From Nissolia schottii (Eukaryota > Streptophyta > Magnoliopsida > Fabales > Fabaceae), in NCBI GenBank assembly GCA_003254905.1, contig QANU01045572.1:159704-223703 (forward strand): 64,000 bases of DNA. Reading direction: 5' to 3'. A program made the translations under genes and the position numbers. Shown one piece after another: positions 36,630 through 48,768 of this stretch. How positions within the stretch are numbered: the stretch's first letter is position 1; each line of letters starts with the position of its first letter. The notes under the pieces are model-generated. The model was given only the letters and a program-made list of their open reading frames with translations. It made no database searches and was not told where the DNA came from.

Positions 36630-37761
36630 GTCTGACAACGACACTGAATATACTTCCAACCAATTCAATCAATTATGTAGAGATGTAAGTATTGAACACC
36701 AGTTTACTTTATTGCCACTTAAACTCCCCTAACAAAATGGTGTAAGTGAAAGGAAGAACGGAACTATGATGGAAATGGCTAGTTGTCTCATTTTTTAAAA
36801 ACAATTATAAAAACATTTCTGAGTTGAACCTATCAACACTTTAGTATTTATGTTAAACAGGTTTCCTACCAAAGCGTTCAGGAGCAAGACTCGATATGAA
36901 GCTTGGTATGATGCTAAGCCATTTGTGCATCATCTTAAAGTATTTGGATGCATATGCTACTATCAAGTGCCTCAGCAAAAAAAGAGGCAAACTTGACAAC
37001 AAGGGTGAAAAAGGAATCTTCCTTGGCTATAGCAATATAACCAAAGGTTATAGATTTTTTTTTTTTTTACAAACTAACAAATTAATTGTTAGAAGGGATG
37101 TCAAGTTTGATGAAAATGCAACCTGGACCTAGGAAAATTCTGATGCTGAAACTCTTGTTGACAACCAAAGTCAACAAGATTTCAACATTAATGATGAAAC
37201 CTATGATGATGAACCAATTAGAGGTACAAGAACCTTGTAGGATATTTATCAAAGATTTAACGTCGCTATCACGAAACCTACCGGTTACTCATATGTAAAA
37301 GGATTCCTTTCTTGGAGAAAAGCAATGCAGGACGAGCTAGAGATGATAAACAAAAACAGAACTTGGCAACTTGTTGAAAAACCAAGTAACCAAAAATTAA
37401 TTGGAGTCAAATGGGTGTTCAAAACTAAACACAACTCTAATGGATCAGTATGAAAACATAAAGCTAGATTGGTGGTCAAAGGATACGCTCAACAACAAGG
37501 AGTGGACTACCATGAAACTTTTGCACACCATTAAACTTCTTATTGCTCTTGCCGCCCATAAATCTTGGCAAATCCATCAAGTTGATGTAAAGTCTGCTTT
37601 TCTAAATGGCGTTCTTGATAAACAAATCTATGTTGATCAACCATAAGACTTTGTTATTTGTTATACTTGGCATGGAAAATCGTGTTTAAATATTGGAAAA
37701 GGCTCTTTATGGCCTTAAATAGCTCCTAGAGCTTCGTACATTAGAATGGGCAATCATTTGT
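36630..37761 (+). pseudogene. Ty1/copia integrase-RT fragment (second copia, part 1)
   Basis: Reads integrase core SDNDTEY and NGVSERKNGTMMEMA, then FGCICYYQVPQQKK...GIFLGYS, then RT with AMQDELEMINKNRTWQLVEKP, GVKWVFKTK and IHQVDVKSAFLNGVLDKQIYV. It contains several stops and a small deletion near 37515 relative to its relative at 42469. No LTR or gag is attached. The integrase start is fused directly to a gypsy LTR fragment. Confidence 0.85.
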
Positions 37762-38441
37762 TGTGGCGGATGGGAAATTCAACACAATAATTCGACAACT
37801 CAATCAGAGCTATATGCAGCGGATAATAATTTCCCCAACTTGCAAGAATCTATGAGGAGCAATAACAAATAATGGCAATAACAATAACACACAAACACGA
37901 AGACATGGGAATTTTTAACGTGGAAAACCTTCTCAATGTGAGAAGTAAAAACCACGGGCACAAACCAGTCAATCAAGCTCCACTATGATCAAAATAAGGG
38001 TACAAGAGAGTCTCAATCACAGCACAAATCGTGCTCAATAATCAGCCAATAGAACAAGGCAAGAATGATGAAATAGAGAATAAAAGAAACCAGAAAACCC
38101 CAACCTCGCTGTTACTGTGCGTGGCCAATTTCTCACTGCTCAGGCAACTTCTTTACGATCCGACTGTCCAGATTAAATTATCACAAGTTCCGAACCGGTT
38201 GTAAAAATTTCAGCCCGATCCAACGGTTAACGAAGCAGTGGCGGCCGATCGAAAATTGCTGTGCAGACAAAAAATGGGAAAAACGTTTTTCTCTTCTCTT
38301 CTCCTTCTTTCTATCTTCTCTCTTGTTTTCTCAGCCCCCTCTCTTAACCCTAACAACTGACCCCTCTCCACTATTAAGTGAGAATAGTGGGTTTGCAAAT
38401 ATTGGGCCTTTCTCCACATAGGAAGGGAGCCCAACCCAACA
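37762..38441 (-). mobile_element. Copia-type solo LTR, right end at a single N
   Basis: On the - strand it starts TGTTGGGTTGGG and ends CATCCGCCACA, 680 bp, with TG/CA ends and a shared TGT..ACA terminus. It interrupts the copia RT exactly where the sister copy (about 42727) continues. The expected 5-bp target duplication cannot be seen because the right flank is replaced at the N (38443). Confidence 0.65.
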
Positions 38442-38442
38442 A

Positions 38443-38443
38443 N
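38443..38443. other. Single N at a sequence join
   Basis: Left of it lies the end of the 680-bp LTR; right of it the sequence starts in the middle of the copia 3' end that is also present at 18866. It may mark a scaffold join rather than one ambiguous base. Confidence 0.6.
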
Positions 38444-41400
38444 TAGTTGCATAACTAACTGTTAACTAAGACTCATTAAAAGACTTTAATTAACTTTGTT
38501 ACTCCTCCTCAAGTAGGAAGGTAAAGATCAAACAACCCCAACTTGGAAACAATGGCATGAAACTGAGTAGCAGTGACTGCTTTGGTGAGCAAATAAGCAA
38601 GTTGAAATTTAACTTTGACATGAGAGAGCACAATGACACGTGAATTTACATTTTTGCGGATGAAACGACAATCAATTTTGATATGCTTTGATCGCTTATG
38701 GAATGAATGATTGGTGGCAAGATGAATGGCAGCTTGATTGTCGTAAAAGACCATAGCTGTGTTCGAAACCACTTCAAAGTCCTTGAGCAAGGTGTTGAGC
38801 CAAGCAATGGCAAAGAGTGCCTTGTATTTGGCCTCTGTAGAAGATTTGGACATAATAACCTATTTCTTTGATTTCTATGAAATCAATGAATCACCTAATT
38901 AAGAAGACACAATCTTGTGGTGGAATGCCTTGTATCGGAACAACTTCCCCAATCAGCATTTGTATAGCCTTTCAGTTGCAAGGATGAAGAAGCACTGAAG
39001 AATAAACCTCTTCCTGGTGATCCATTGATAAAACGCAGCAAGTGATGAACAACATGTAAATGAGGAACACGCGAAGCTGCAATGAATTGGCTCAATATAT
39101 TTATAGCATAAGTGATTTCAGGTCTAGAAATTGTGAGATATATGAGGCAGCCAATGAGCCGTCTATACTGAGAGATATCCCCTAATAAGTCCCCATTTGT
39201 CGCATTCATCTTGATGTTGTGATCCATTGGTAAGGAAGTCGGTTTTGAATCTAAGAGACCTGTTTCTTTTAGTAAGGAAATAGCATATTTGCATTGAGAC
39301 AAACATATGCCACGAGGTGATCATGCAATCTCCAATCCTAGAAAATATTTCAAATCACCAATTACTTTCAGTTTGAAGAATGACTGCAGTTGATGTTTGA
39401 CAGTTGCAACACGTGTAGGAGAAGGACTTTCAGCAATGATATCGTCCACATACACTAGAAGGACAACCAAATCCTGTCTTGGTCCTAAATGAAAAAGAGA
39501 GTAATCACTCTTAGATTGGATGAAACTAGCAGCAATCAGAGTGGTCAAAAATTTGTGAAACCATTGCCTTGATGCTTGTCTTAAGCCATAGATGAACTTA
39601 TGTAATTTGCATACAAGATGCTCACGCTGCCCCTTAACAGAATAACCAAGAGGCAAATCCATATATACTTGATAGAGGGATTTTATCCCATATGTTTATG
39701 TTTCATAATCGAACATTGCATCCTAAAAATGTGTGGTTTTAATGTTTAATTAATATGTTTTGCACATTATCCTCTCTTATGAGGAATTGAGAAAAATGCA
39801 ATTTAAGGCACCATTTTAGAAATCAATTTGTATATTTTTTTGGTTCCTTTTTAGTTTTCTAATTTGAGTGCAGAAAAATAAATTGCTAAGAGGATTAATG
39901 AAGATTTAAAGGAGATTAGATAAGATACAAATTTTGAAGAAGAGATTTGAAGAGAAGATTTGGATCATAAAATACGAATTTGAATTCAAATTCAAAAAGA
40001 TTTGGTCAAAGATTTGCTAATGATATTTTAACACTGACTTTGTCATAGATTTTGCGCCAGGATGGAGGTTGAATCGCGATTTGACTTCAACTACAAAGTT
40101 GTAGATTTATCTCTTAGCTTTAATTGAAGACTTAAATCACCTCAATCCAATATTTGTAGCCAAAGTTATCACTATTTTACCAACTGTTGTTTAAAAGTAC
40201 GAGATTTTCACTCACTTTAGGCCCATCCTTTATAAATAGACATCCTCTCTCAATACTCTCTCAACACTCAGCCTCCACTTTTATTTTCTGAATTTTTCCC
40301 TTTTATTTTATGCACTTTAGGTTTATGTTAGTAGTGCTTAGTTATTAGTTCTTGTTGAAGCGCTCGCATTGACAACTTAAGCTCCCAATTATTTGCGAAG
40401 TTCTTCCGTTATTTTATTCAGATTTTGTTATTTTAATTCTACGTTATTCTCTACTCTTTTCTTTGTTATTTAATTTATTTATCATGTGTTTTTATCCTTC
40501 AACCATGGAGGCGCAGTTTTCTTAATATCTTGCATATGGTAACTCTAGATTAGGATTTAATTGGAGATTCTTGCGCTTAATGTTTATTCATGATTTGTTC
40601 TGCCCCTAATTAGTAATATAACGATTGCATGTTATTGGTTAGGGTTGATTATAGAGTAATAGATCTTGACGATTGTAGAATTTATTGATTTAAGATTTGG
40701 GAATTTTTTGGGAAAACTAATTAAATCTAATTAGGTTGTGTAATTAATGCTTAGGGGATTGGCGATCATAGTCTCTTAAGTGAATTACGTGTTAGTTAGA
40801 GATTTCAACTAATACCAACATCCCCTTTTATGAATAATTAATTAGGGTATCGATGACAATAAATCCTTGAATCTAGAAATGTTGTATGCAGGATATTGCT
40901 TTAATTATTGTTGATTTACTTTTGTTTTAATTTCCCTTTTAAAATCAATTCAAACTCCCTATTAATTGCACTTGGAGTTGGCTTGTAAATTGCTTCCTTA
41001 GAAACTAGGTTAGCCCCTGTACTTCATTTTGGGGTTTTTTTTAGTTTTATAAATTATTATTTGATCACACATTGGAATTTAACAACGTTTTAGTTTGTCA
41101 ATACTTCCTCAAATATATCACCATTGATGAAAGCATTGTTGATTTCTAATTAGAGAAGAGTCCAATTTTTTTACTGTTGCAATGCTTAACAATATTCTCA
41201 CAGTTGTTAACTTTGCAATTGGAGAAAAAGTGTCAAGGAAATCAATTCCTGCTTGTTGAGTATATCCTTTAGCAACAAGTCAAGCCTTGTACCAATCTAC
41301 TTACCATTGGATTTGTATTTAACTTTGTAGATCCATTTGCAGCCAATTGAATGCTGATTAGCAAGGAGCTTAACCACAGACCAAGTGTTGTTTGCTTCCA

Positions 41401-42173
41401 TTACCATTAACTCCTCTTACATAGCTTGTCTCTAATGAGAAAATTTCACTGCCTAATGATAGAAAGAGGGCTCAAAGACTGAGCTAATTTGAAGAACAAA
41501 TTCATTGTATGTAGGCTCGAGCCTATGATAAGAGACATGGTTGCATAGTTGATATCTCACTGGGGCATATTGGTAATCCTATAAATGGACAGGGGTCTTG
41601 ATGGTTCTGCCTGATCTGGTGGTGACTATGGGAACAATAGCAGGGGGATTAGGCTCAATAGAATTGTGAGGTTTAATGACAGTAATATCAACAGTAGGGT
41701 CAGTAACATTATCAACAATAGGTACCTTAACAGTGGGAGGAATAGTAGTAACTTTAGCAGGTCCATTAGAGGGAATCAAATGAGATAAATCAACCATCTG
41801 ATTGGGAAGTACATATTCAGGAAACACTGAAGGTTGTGAGCTGAGATGAGAGTTATGTTGAAAAGGAAAAAAATCCTCATGAAATTGAACATCCCTGCTA
41901 ATGAAATGCCTAGTCTCAAGATTGTACAACTTGTAACCCTTATAGCCAATGGGATAACCAACAAATACTGAAGGAGTTGCCCTTGTTGAAAACTTGTTTC
42001 TTGCAGATAAAGGAGTGGATGCATAACACAAGCAACCAAAAATCCGAAGTGCTACATACTTAGATTGTTTTTTATATAACAAGTAATAAGGTGATTGATG
42101 TTTAAGCAATAGAGATGGCAGCCTATTGATGATAATAGTGGTTGTGGCAATGCATTCACGCCAAAATGAAATG
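38444..42173 (-). pseudogene. Ty1/copia pol relic, copy 2 (segmental duplicate of 18866-27009)
   Basis: About 97-98 per cent like copy 1 by eye. Integrase end at 42181-41579, RT at 39662-39321 (MDLPLGYSVKGQ, YVDDIIAESPSP) and 39302-38895, RNase H at 38853-38509. It carries the 1.43-kb solo LTR at the same place but lacks the 4.4-kb gypsy LTR of copy 1. Here the integrase block is longer and open over 200 codons. It is still broken by frameshifts and by the LTR. Confidence 0.9.
39670..41100 (+). mobile_element. Solo LTR in copia copy 2, ATACT target duplication
   Basis: Starts TGATAGAGGG and ends TAGTTTGTCA. It is flanked by ATACT at 39665-39669 and 41101-41105. Same insertion as 20088-21522, inherited through the segmental duplication. 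TATAAATA is at 40231-40238. Confidence 0.9.
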
Positions 42174-42468
42174 TGTAACATCCTGCTTTCTCCTTAGTAA
42201 AAATCTCGATACATAAATGCCTAGGAACTTTCATTGTAGGATAAATAATTAGGAATATGAACTACTAGGTTAAAAGTGTCTGTAGAAATAATTCTGTTCA
42301 GTTTCATAAAATTCTGCAGACACTAGAATAAATCATTTTTGTCATCTGAATATAATAGCATGTCTAAGGTATCTGTAACATATACGGTTACAGAAGAAAG
42401 CTCACAAATACCTTAGATTAACCAAAACTCTTCCTTAGAAAAATTAGGAGATCACAAGGACGTGATCA
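42174..42468 (+). mobile_element. First 295 bp of a gypsy LTR
   Basis: Starts TGTAACATCCTGC and matches 27010-27303. It ends at GACGTGATCA, where copia sequence begins. The next part of the LTR (from 27322 on) is found 6.6 kb to the left at 35877, with only about 18 bp unaccounted for. Confidence 0.88.
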
Positions 42469-43605
42469 AACTTTTGCACCAATAGTAAGGTTTGACACCA
42501 TTAAACTTCTTATTGCTCTTGCTGCCCATAAATCTTGGCAAATCCATCAACTTGATGTAAACTCTGCTGTTCTAAATGGCGTTCTTGATAAACAAATCTA
42601 TGTTTATCAACCATAAGACTTTGTTATACTTGGCATAGAAAATCGTGTTTAAATATTGAAAAAGGCTCTTTATGGCCTTAAATATAGCTCCTAGAGCTTC
42701 GTACATTAGAATGGGCAATCATTTGTTGTAGCTTGGTTTTACTAGAAGCTCAAGTAAAGCAACATTGTATGTCAAGACAAATGCCAACCAAACCTTGGTT
42801 GTAACCTTATATGTTGATGACATGTTGATAAATAGGTGATGATTCCAAACTCATCCAACAATTTAAAGATGAGATGTAGAAAGTCTTTGAAATGTCAGAC
42901 CTCAAACTTATGCAATATTTTTTGGGCATGGAGGTCAATCAGTCAAATAAATGTATTTTTATATGCCAGAACAAATATGCATTTGACATAATTAAAAAAA
43001 ATTCTAATGGAAGAATGCTAGCCTATGAGTACTCCAATGGTGACAAGTGAAAAATTAAGCAATTATACTAATGCCAAGGAAGTTGATGAAGGCCTATACA
43101 GAAGTCTTATTGGAAGCCTCTTGTACTTAATAGCAATAAGGTCAGGCATAATGTCTGTTGTAAGTATATCCATAAGATGAAGAAGTCATGTTGATTGGCT
43201 ATTCCGATAGTGACTCGGGTGGTTGTGTTGATGATTTTAAAAACACCTCGAGATACTTGTTTGCTATGGGTTCTGGTATCTTTACTTAGAGCTCAAAGAA
43301 GCAAGAAAGAACAACTCAATCAACAGTTGAAGCCGAATGCATTGCAACTGCTTCAGTTGTAAACCAAGCAATATGGTTAAGAAAACTCGTATTGGCTCTT
43401 AGTTATGGACAAAAGAATTCAACTAAGATCAAATGCTTCCGTCTCTCTGCAGTTGAAATTTCAAAGGACCCAGTATTCCATAGGCAATATAAACACATCA
43501 AAATTAAATTTCACTTTATTAGAGAAGTTTAACTATCTAATGAAGTAATTTTGATTCATCGCTCCTCTGAAGATCAATTAGTAGACTTGCTAACTGTTTA
43601 TTAAA
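42469..43605 (+). pseudogene. Ty1/copia RT-RNase H fragment (second copia, part 2)
   Basis: It begins in RT at TFAPIVRFDTIKLLIALAAHK and repeats about 260 bp of 37505-37761. It then covers the catalytic loop region near 42810-42840, MSDLKLMQYFLGMEVNQ, and RNase H with SSKKQERTTQSTVEAECIA and NQAIWLRK at about 43290-43390. Multiple stops and frameshifts make it nonfunctional. Confidence 0.85.
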
Positions 43606-43622
43606 TTTGCAAAATAATAAAT

Positions 43623-45172
43623 TGATGATGACAAACATTGCATGAACATTCTAATGTGTGCTAGTGTTTCAGGCTAATTAATTTTGTTAGTAAAATCATT
43701 TTCTCTTGTCCCAAATTAGTTGTAATAATATCACAAGTAAAATAAGAAAGAAAAGGAAGATGGGCCCAGCAAATTATATGCAACAAAAGCAAAGAAAGTA
43801 TGGGATGTAGTCCGTGACTTATGGCTAAATAGAAGTAGTCAACAATTTGTCCTTTTGACAAGACAAGACCATGAGAAAAGGAAAGATACAAGGCTGACAA
43901 ACATGATTTTATGGCAATAGAGGAAAGAAATAAATATATATGATTCTGAAGATGGATTATCTATATACTGTCCTCATAAGCAAGAAAGGAAAATATATAC
44001 TTCCCATGTGGTGACTCGTTCAAGAAGGAAAGAAAGGAGGTGTCAAAATTGAAGGACAAATAAAGGGAAAGATCTTTCAACAAAAGGAAATAAAGGACAA
44101 GCAAAGAAGCAGCAAGAGAACAGAACGGAAATACATGTGCTTCAATCTGTAGGGGCTCGTTTTTTTAAGGAAAAGGGAAGGAAGAGAAACAAAATAAATG
44201 ATTGACATTGACATAAGCAACAAAAGAGAAACTTTGGGAACTCAAAGATCTCAGTCAAAGCATGAAAAAAAGCTATCAAGTACAACCTTTTTCCAAGAAA
44301 CTCTCCTAGACTAAAAAGGCTATGATACAGCTATAGGTGAAGAAAAAGAATAAAACAAAATGGAAAGCAAAATTCATGGAAAAAGAAACAAGAAGCATTA
44401 CTCACAACGGTCAAGAGAGAAAGCACGTGTTAAAAACTTCCTTGAAGAGGCATCAACGAAAAATGAGTTAATTGAAGACAAATGAAGAAAGAACACGAGT
44501 TATGACAATGAGGAATCATGGAAGAATAGCAAAAATAAAGGAGATGATCTTGAAGCTTCAATATTCAAGGATCAAGTATAAATGAGTGATCCTTGAGCAC
44601 TCTGAAAGTCAAGACACCAGAGCAAAGACCATCTGTGATATTCCTTCTCAAGAGCTTCACATACAAACTTCTCCCTTTCTGATTATTTTGGTTTTATACT
44701 CTGATTTGAAGTTTTGAGTGTCTTCATTGTTTTGGAAAATATTTGTCATTTGAAATTTTTCTTTGGCGAGTAACAGAGTGCTTGAGAGAAAGGTTTTGTT
44801 TCAAGTTTCTGTTTTGATTTGAGAGTTCCTGAGTGAAAGGAACTATTGGTTCTTGTACTTGAAATTTGTGTGAAAGAAAACTAGTTTTGGGGTTTGAAGA
44901 ATTGGACGTAGATTCCTATTAAGGAATCAAACCAGTATAAATCCTTGTGTGAGTTTTTCTTTTTCCCTCTATCTTTTATATTCTCTACTCTTCAAATAAA
45001 TTCTGTTTTCGTTTTAAAGAAATTGAGTTTTTCAGAAAACTTGTCTCCCATAAAACAAGGAGATATCTCTTGAAATTTTACGAGATAACTTTTAAAGAAA
45101 AATAAATTTTTCGAAATTAAAAAGCTTTTGCTTAGATTCAACCCCCCTTCTCTAAGCCACACAAAACCATCA
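43623..45172 (+). mobile_element. Probable 3' LTR of the second copia (about 1550 bp)
   Basis: It starts TGATGATGAC shortly after the RNase H end and finishes AACCATCA, so the termini TGATG and CATCA are inverted repeats. The right end has the C-rich CAACCCCCCTTCTC block seen near the ends of SIRE-type copia LTRs. The partner LTR is not present, so the ends are inferred. Confidence 0.6.
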
Positions 45173-46177
45173 CTAACTAAAGCCTTTAAAATGAATACAT
45201 TTGACTCCCTACGCAAAATTAAATTGTGTTTGTTTCTAAAGTGTTAAGGAAGAGTGCTGAAAATGACTATTTAAAACCAAATATTTTATCAATTGCTTCA
45301 TAATCAACCTGTTGCGACTAGCTGCTACTTAAAACTTCCAAACAAAATATCTTTAAATTACATAATTATCATTGGTACAACTTGATCAATTTGACCAAAT
45401 TGTGGCCAAGAATTACCACCACCGCCTTTGACTCTTCACCAGTTGCAACTTTGGTGTCAATTGAAGATCAATTTGAATGCACTCACATCCAAAGATAAGC
45501 AACTTGGGCAACACTACACCAACGCATTTGCTTTCAAATTGAGCGACCATTGTAATATTTTTAATCATAGGTTTTTTTTTCTTCCTATATAAAGGCTGAA
45601 GGATGCAGCAAAATTATGTATTCCATTTTACAAAGTTCATCGATCAAATAGTGTGTTCCTCATGTCAACCCTTCGTTTGTAAAATTCTTCCCTCTCTCAA
45701 CCTCTTCTTGACATTTTTGATCCAACTATAACATATATGTTTATAAATTTTATATAAATCTTAAGGGTCAAGCCTACCCAAGGTCCGCCCCTATACTGGG
45801 TCAATGCCGTATAACAATTGATTTTGGTTGCTCTGAGAGCAACTCCATTCTTTAGATGGTAAGACCTAAAAGAATACGTTCACTCCAGAAGGAGATGATT
45901 ATCATCATGAGTTTATCATTTCTCAACAATTAACATCGGAAGCTTAATTACAGCAAGAATTCCTAATAATCAATTCAATAGAAATAATGGAGACACCCAC
46001 CATAGAATGTTACAACAATATTTCAGCAAAATAAAAGAAGGAAAAAAAAATATATATATATATATATAAGAGAAATATCATTTAGTTGCAAGAAAATTTT
46101 GAACTCTTTCAAGTCTTCTGCAAATAAAACTAAGGTTGACAATTTCTAGATCACCCCTCCAACGTTGGAGGCGCATT
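45173..46177. other. Gene-free stretch
   Basis: AT-rich with no supported gene. A TA microsatellite lies at about 46050-46069. The right part is the probable 3' untranslated region of the LEA gene on the - strand. Confidence 0.5.
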
Positions 46178-46920
46178 TCAGTTTGCCGAATAAGTACGGC
46201 GTTGATCGCTTCCTGCTTCCATGGGAGCAACATCATCCGTTGAACTCATCGTGCCCATATCCGTAGGATTCGAATCATTCAATTTATTGTTGGGTGAGTG
46301 CTTCGCTATTTCTTTCTCAGCTCTCTCCCCTGCCTTCGCCACATGCATATCCATTTCTGCCTCAGCCTCTTTTGCCAACCTTACCTCGTGAGCTATGTCC
46401 ATTCTGGCCTTCGCAAGTTCCTTCTCAGCCTGCAACAACAACAGGCACCATCAATGTCCATATACGGCAGATATAAACGACAAGCAATGATTCTCGACTC
46501 CGCGAATCATCAATTTTAGATCTTTTTTTCCGAATTGATTCCCTGCTTTTTCACCTCCTACTTAAGCATCATGGGAACAAAAATGGTACACGTACACCCA
46601 ATTTTATACCCTCACACATACATCATTAATAATAATGCACAAACTTTATTTTCATGAGTGCACAAACATTATAAACTTATAGATGATATTCTCAATTATA
46701 CTTAATTAAGAGCACAAACATTACAGACACTAAAACACAAATTTTATGTATATAAGTATATAGTGTATGTATAGTGTATATTTTTGGTGTACGTGTGGTA
46801 GGACTCTTGTGGGAATAATGAACATTATAATATTCTAAGTACCTTTTCTTCGGCCTTTAATTCGGCCTTGGCCTTTCGCATGGCATTCATATCTTGGAGC
46901 TTTTCCTTCACAGCCTGCAT
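46178..46920 (-). CDS. Late embryogenesis abundant protein, group 4 (LEA_1 family), two exons
   Basis: LEA group 4 proteins are small, hydrophilic, stress- and seed-expressed proteins thought to protect membranes and enzymes during drying. Exon 1 is 46920-46843 (26 codons, MQAVKEKLQDMNAMRKAKAE...). Exon 2 is 46429-46178 (83 codons plus stop). The intron 46842-46430 is GT-AG and phase 0, giving 109 residues. The MQxxKEK start and the EKELA...AKEAEAEMDMHVAKA block match the N-terminal helix conserved in LEA6/LEA18-type proteins. The tail (residues about 75-109) is short, polar and rich in Asn, Ser and Asp. The start could instead lie further upstream: ATGCAG before GCTGTG also looks like an acceptor site. 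A MITE sits in the intron. Confidence 0.72.
46580..46805 (+). mobile_element. Small MITE, copy 2, in the LEA intron
   Basis: Same family as 14454-14678. It begins with TACACGTACACC and ends with GGTGTACGTGTGG, giving about 11 bp of perfect terminal inverted repeat (ACACGTACACC). It ends about 37 bp from the donor site of the LEA intron. Confidence 0.75.
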
Positions 46921-47049
46921 TGTCACTAAGTTTTTCTTACCTTACTAATTCACGGTGAATTAGGTTTATTATTAAAAGATACTAGTAAATTCTTTCTATA
47001 TATATGGACTACGAAACGAGACTAGTTGCTATATAATTATAGGTTCTGA

Positions 47050-47101
47050 TTGTTTCCATTTCTTTCTCATTTTTACGGCCCTTCTCTGCAGCAAGTGTCA
47101 T
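47050..47101 (-). other. Possible upstream exon of the LEA gene
   Basis: Preceded by ATTTTATAG on the - strand, it reads MTLAAEKGRKNEKEMET, which has the Ala/Glu/Lys composition of the LEA exons. No clear GT donor follows, and the frame runs on to a stop without joining the next exon. It may be a decayed exon or a leader ORF. Confidence 0.25.
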
Positions 47102-47972
47102 CTATAAAATATAAACACGTAATTAGGAACCTTTTGTGGATCACATCCCCTTGCGGCCATCTTGTGGATAATGGTAAACAAATTTCAAAGCAATGTCCAT
47201 ATTTAGATATTGTTCAAATCTACTTATACATTTTTTTTGGTTACATTGAGTTATTAAAAAACAACAAAGAAATAAAGAATGACAAAATAAAAACTCTTAA
47301 AACAAGACCTTTTTATTTTTTTTCTCTTTTTTTCATTTTTTTATTTGACAATTCAACTTTTTTGGGTCAATGGTGTCTTTTACATTCATAAAAAGTTTAA
47401 TGACATGGTTGATTTGTAACATATTAAATAGAATAAGGGAAGATTTTCTTTTTCTAAAAGTATTTAAAAATTTCTCTTCACATTGTTTGAGTTTTTCACA
47501 TGCGCACTTTCAGGTCAAAGATAGCACAATTTCTCGCAAAGTACTCTGCACAACTATTAGTAGATTTTGTTTTTGATTGAATTATACTAGTCAATGTTGG
47601 TAAAATCTCAAATTAAATTTTAAAATTTTATGATCTTACGAGTTTGAATAGGTCAACCGATCTCAATACTACCACTTGGATCAAATGACCATACGATTTA
47701 AATTGTGTTACGCTTTCACATTTTATATTTTTATTTTGTACATTTGATTTTACGTAAAATCTCAATTTTGACTACTAATTAAGATTGCATGATGTTGGTC
47801 AAATTGTCCTAGCTATATACCAAAATATATATTTGGATTGCTGACCTTCACATGAAGTCCACATTTTATTTTTGCCAAAAGAAGTCTAACTCACTCTTTT
47901 CAAAACATATTTATAATAAGGGCAATAATTTCATTAAATCAATTGATTACTAAACTAACATTTTATCTCACG
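47102..47972. other. AT-rich intergenic stretch
   Basis: No supported gene. Probable promoter side of the LEA gene. The ORFs at 47050-47391 and 47370-47576 are low-complexity and lack family features. Confidence 0.5.
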
Positions 47973-47977
47973 CATAG

Positions 47978-48768
47978 TGTAACACGCTAGCTAGCTGCTT
48001 ACACGTACGTCGCAAACAATGTTCACTAGGTTGTTATTTGCTTTGGTTAGGGTTAGGGGACTTGGATTGGGTTTTGTGAAGGAAAGTCTCTGGTTCGGTG
48101 TTTTGACAGAGTAATGATTGCATGTAGAATTGGACAGAGCTTCGCTAAGGTTCTTTTTTTCCTCCCTAAAATTTCGGATTCTACGGGATATTTATAGGCC
48201 CTTGGCTAAATTTCACTTTCCAAAAATGCCATTGGACTAATTTACCATTTTGCCCTTGCATGACATAAGCATGCCTAGTCACTAGGTGACTCATGTATGA
48301 CTCATGCTTGAATGTTGACTTTGGCCATTTGGGCCATTCTTGGCCGTGTATGGGCTTTGTGTCTTGGCCACTTTTTGTAGCCAAGAATTAAGGGTCACAT
48401 ACAGATCAATTTTGATCAGGTTTGATAGTTACCGGTTTCAGTACTTTGCGTATGGTTATTCTAAAAATATTTTGATCACGTCTTTGTGATCTCCTAATTT
48501 TTCTAAGGAAGAATTTAGGTTAATCTAAGGTATTTGTGAGCTTTCTTCCGTAATTGCTTATTTTACAGATATCTTAGACACGTTATTGTACTCAGATGAC
48601 AAAAAAAAATTATTCTAGTGTCTGCAGAATTTTATGAAAATGAGCAGAATTATTTCTACAGACACTTTTAACCTAAGGGTTCATATTTCTAATGGTTTAA
48701 CCTACAATGAGAATTTCATAGGCATCTATCTAGCGAGATTTTTACTAAGGAGAAAGCGGGATGTTACA
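47978..48768 (-). mobile_element. Internally deleted gypsy LTR (791 bp) with near-perfect target duplication
   Basis: On the - strand it starts TGTAACATCCCGC and ends GCGTGTTACA, so both LTR termini are intact, but about 2.3 kb of interior is absent compared with 27010-30141. It is flanked by CATAG (47973-47977) and CATAA (48769-48773). It keeps the first about 700 bp, including the complement of TATAAATA at 48189-48196, and only about 70-80 bp of the 3' end. Confidence 0.85.

Noticed and set aside
43661-43900. 79-residue ORF on the - strand
   Set aside because: It lies in the putative copia LTR and has no supporting motif.
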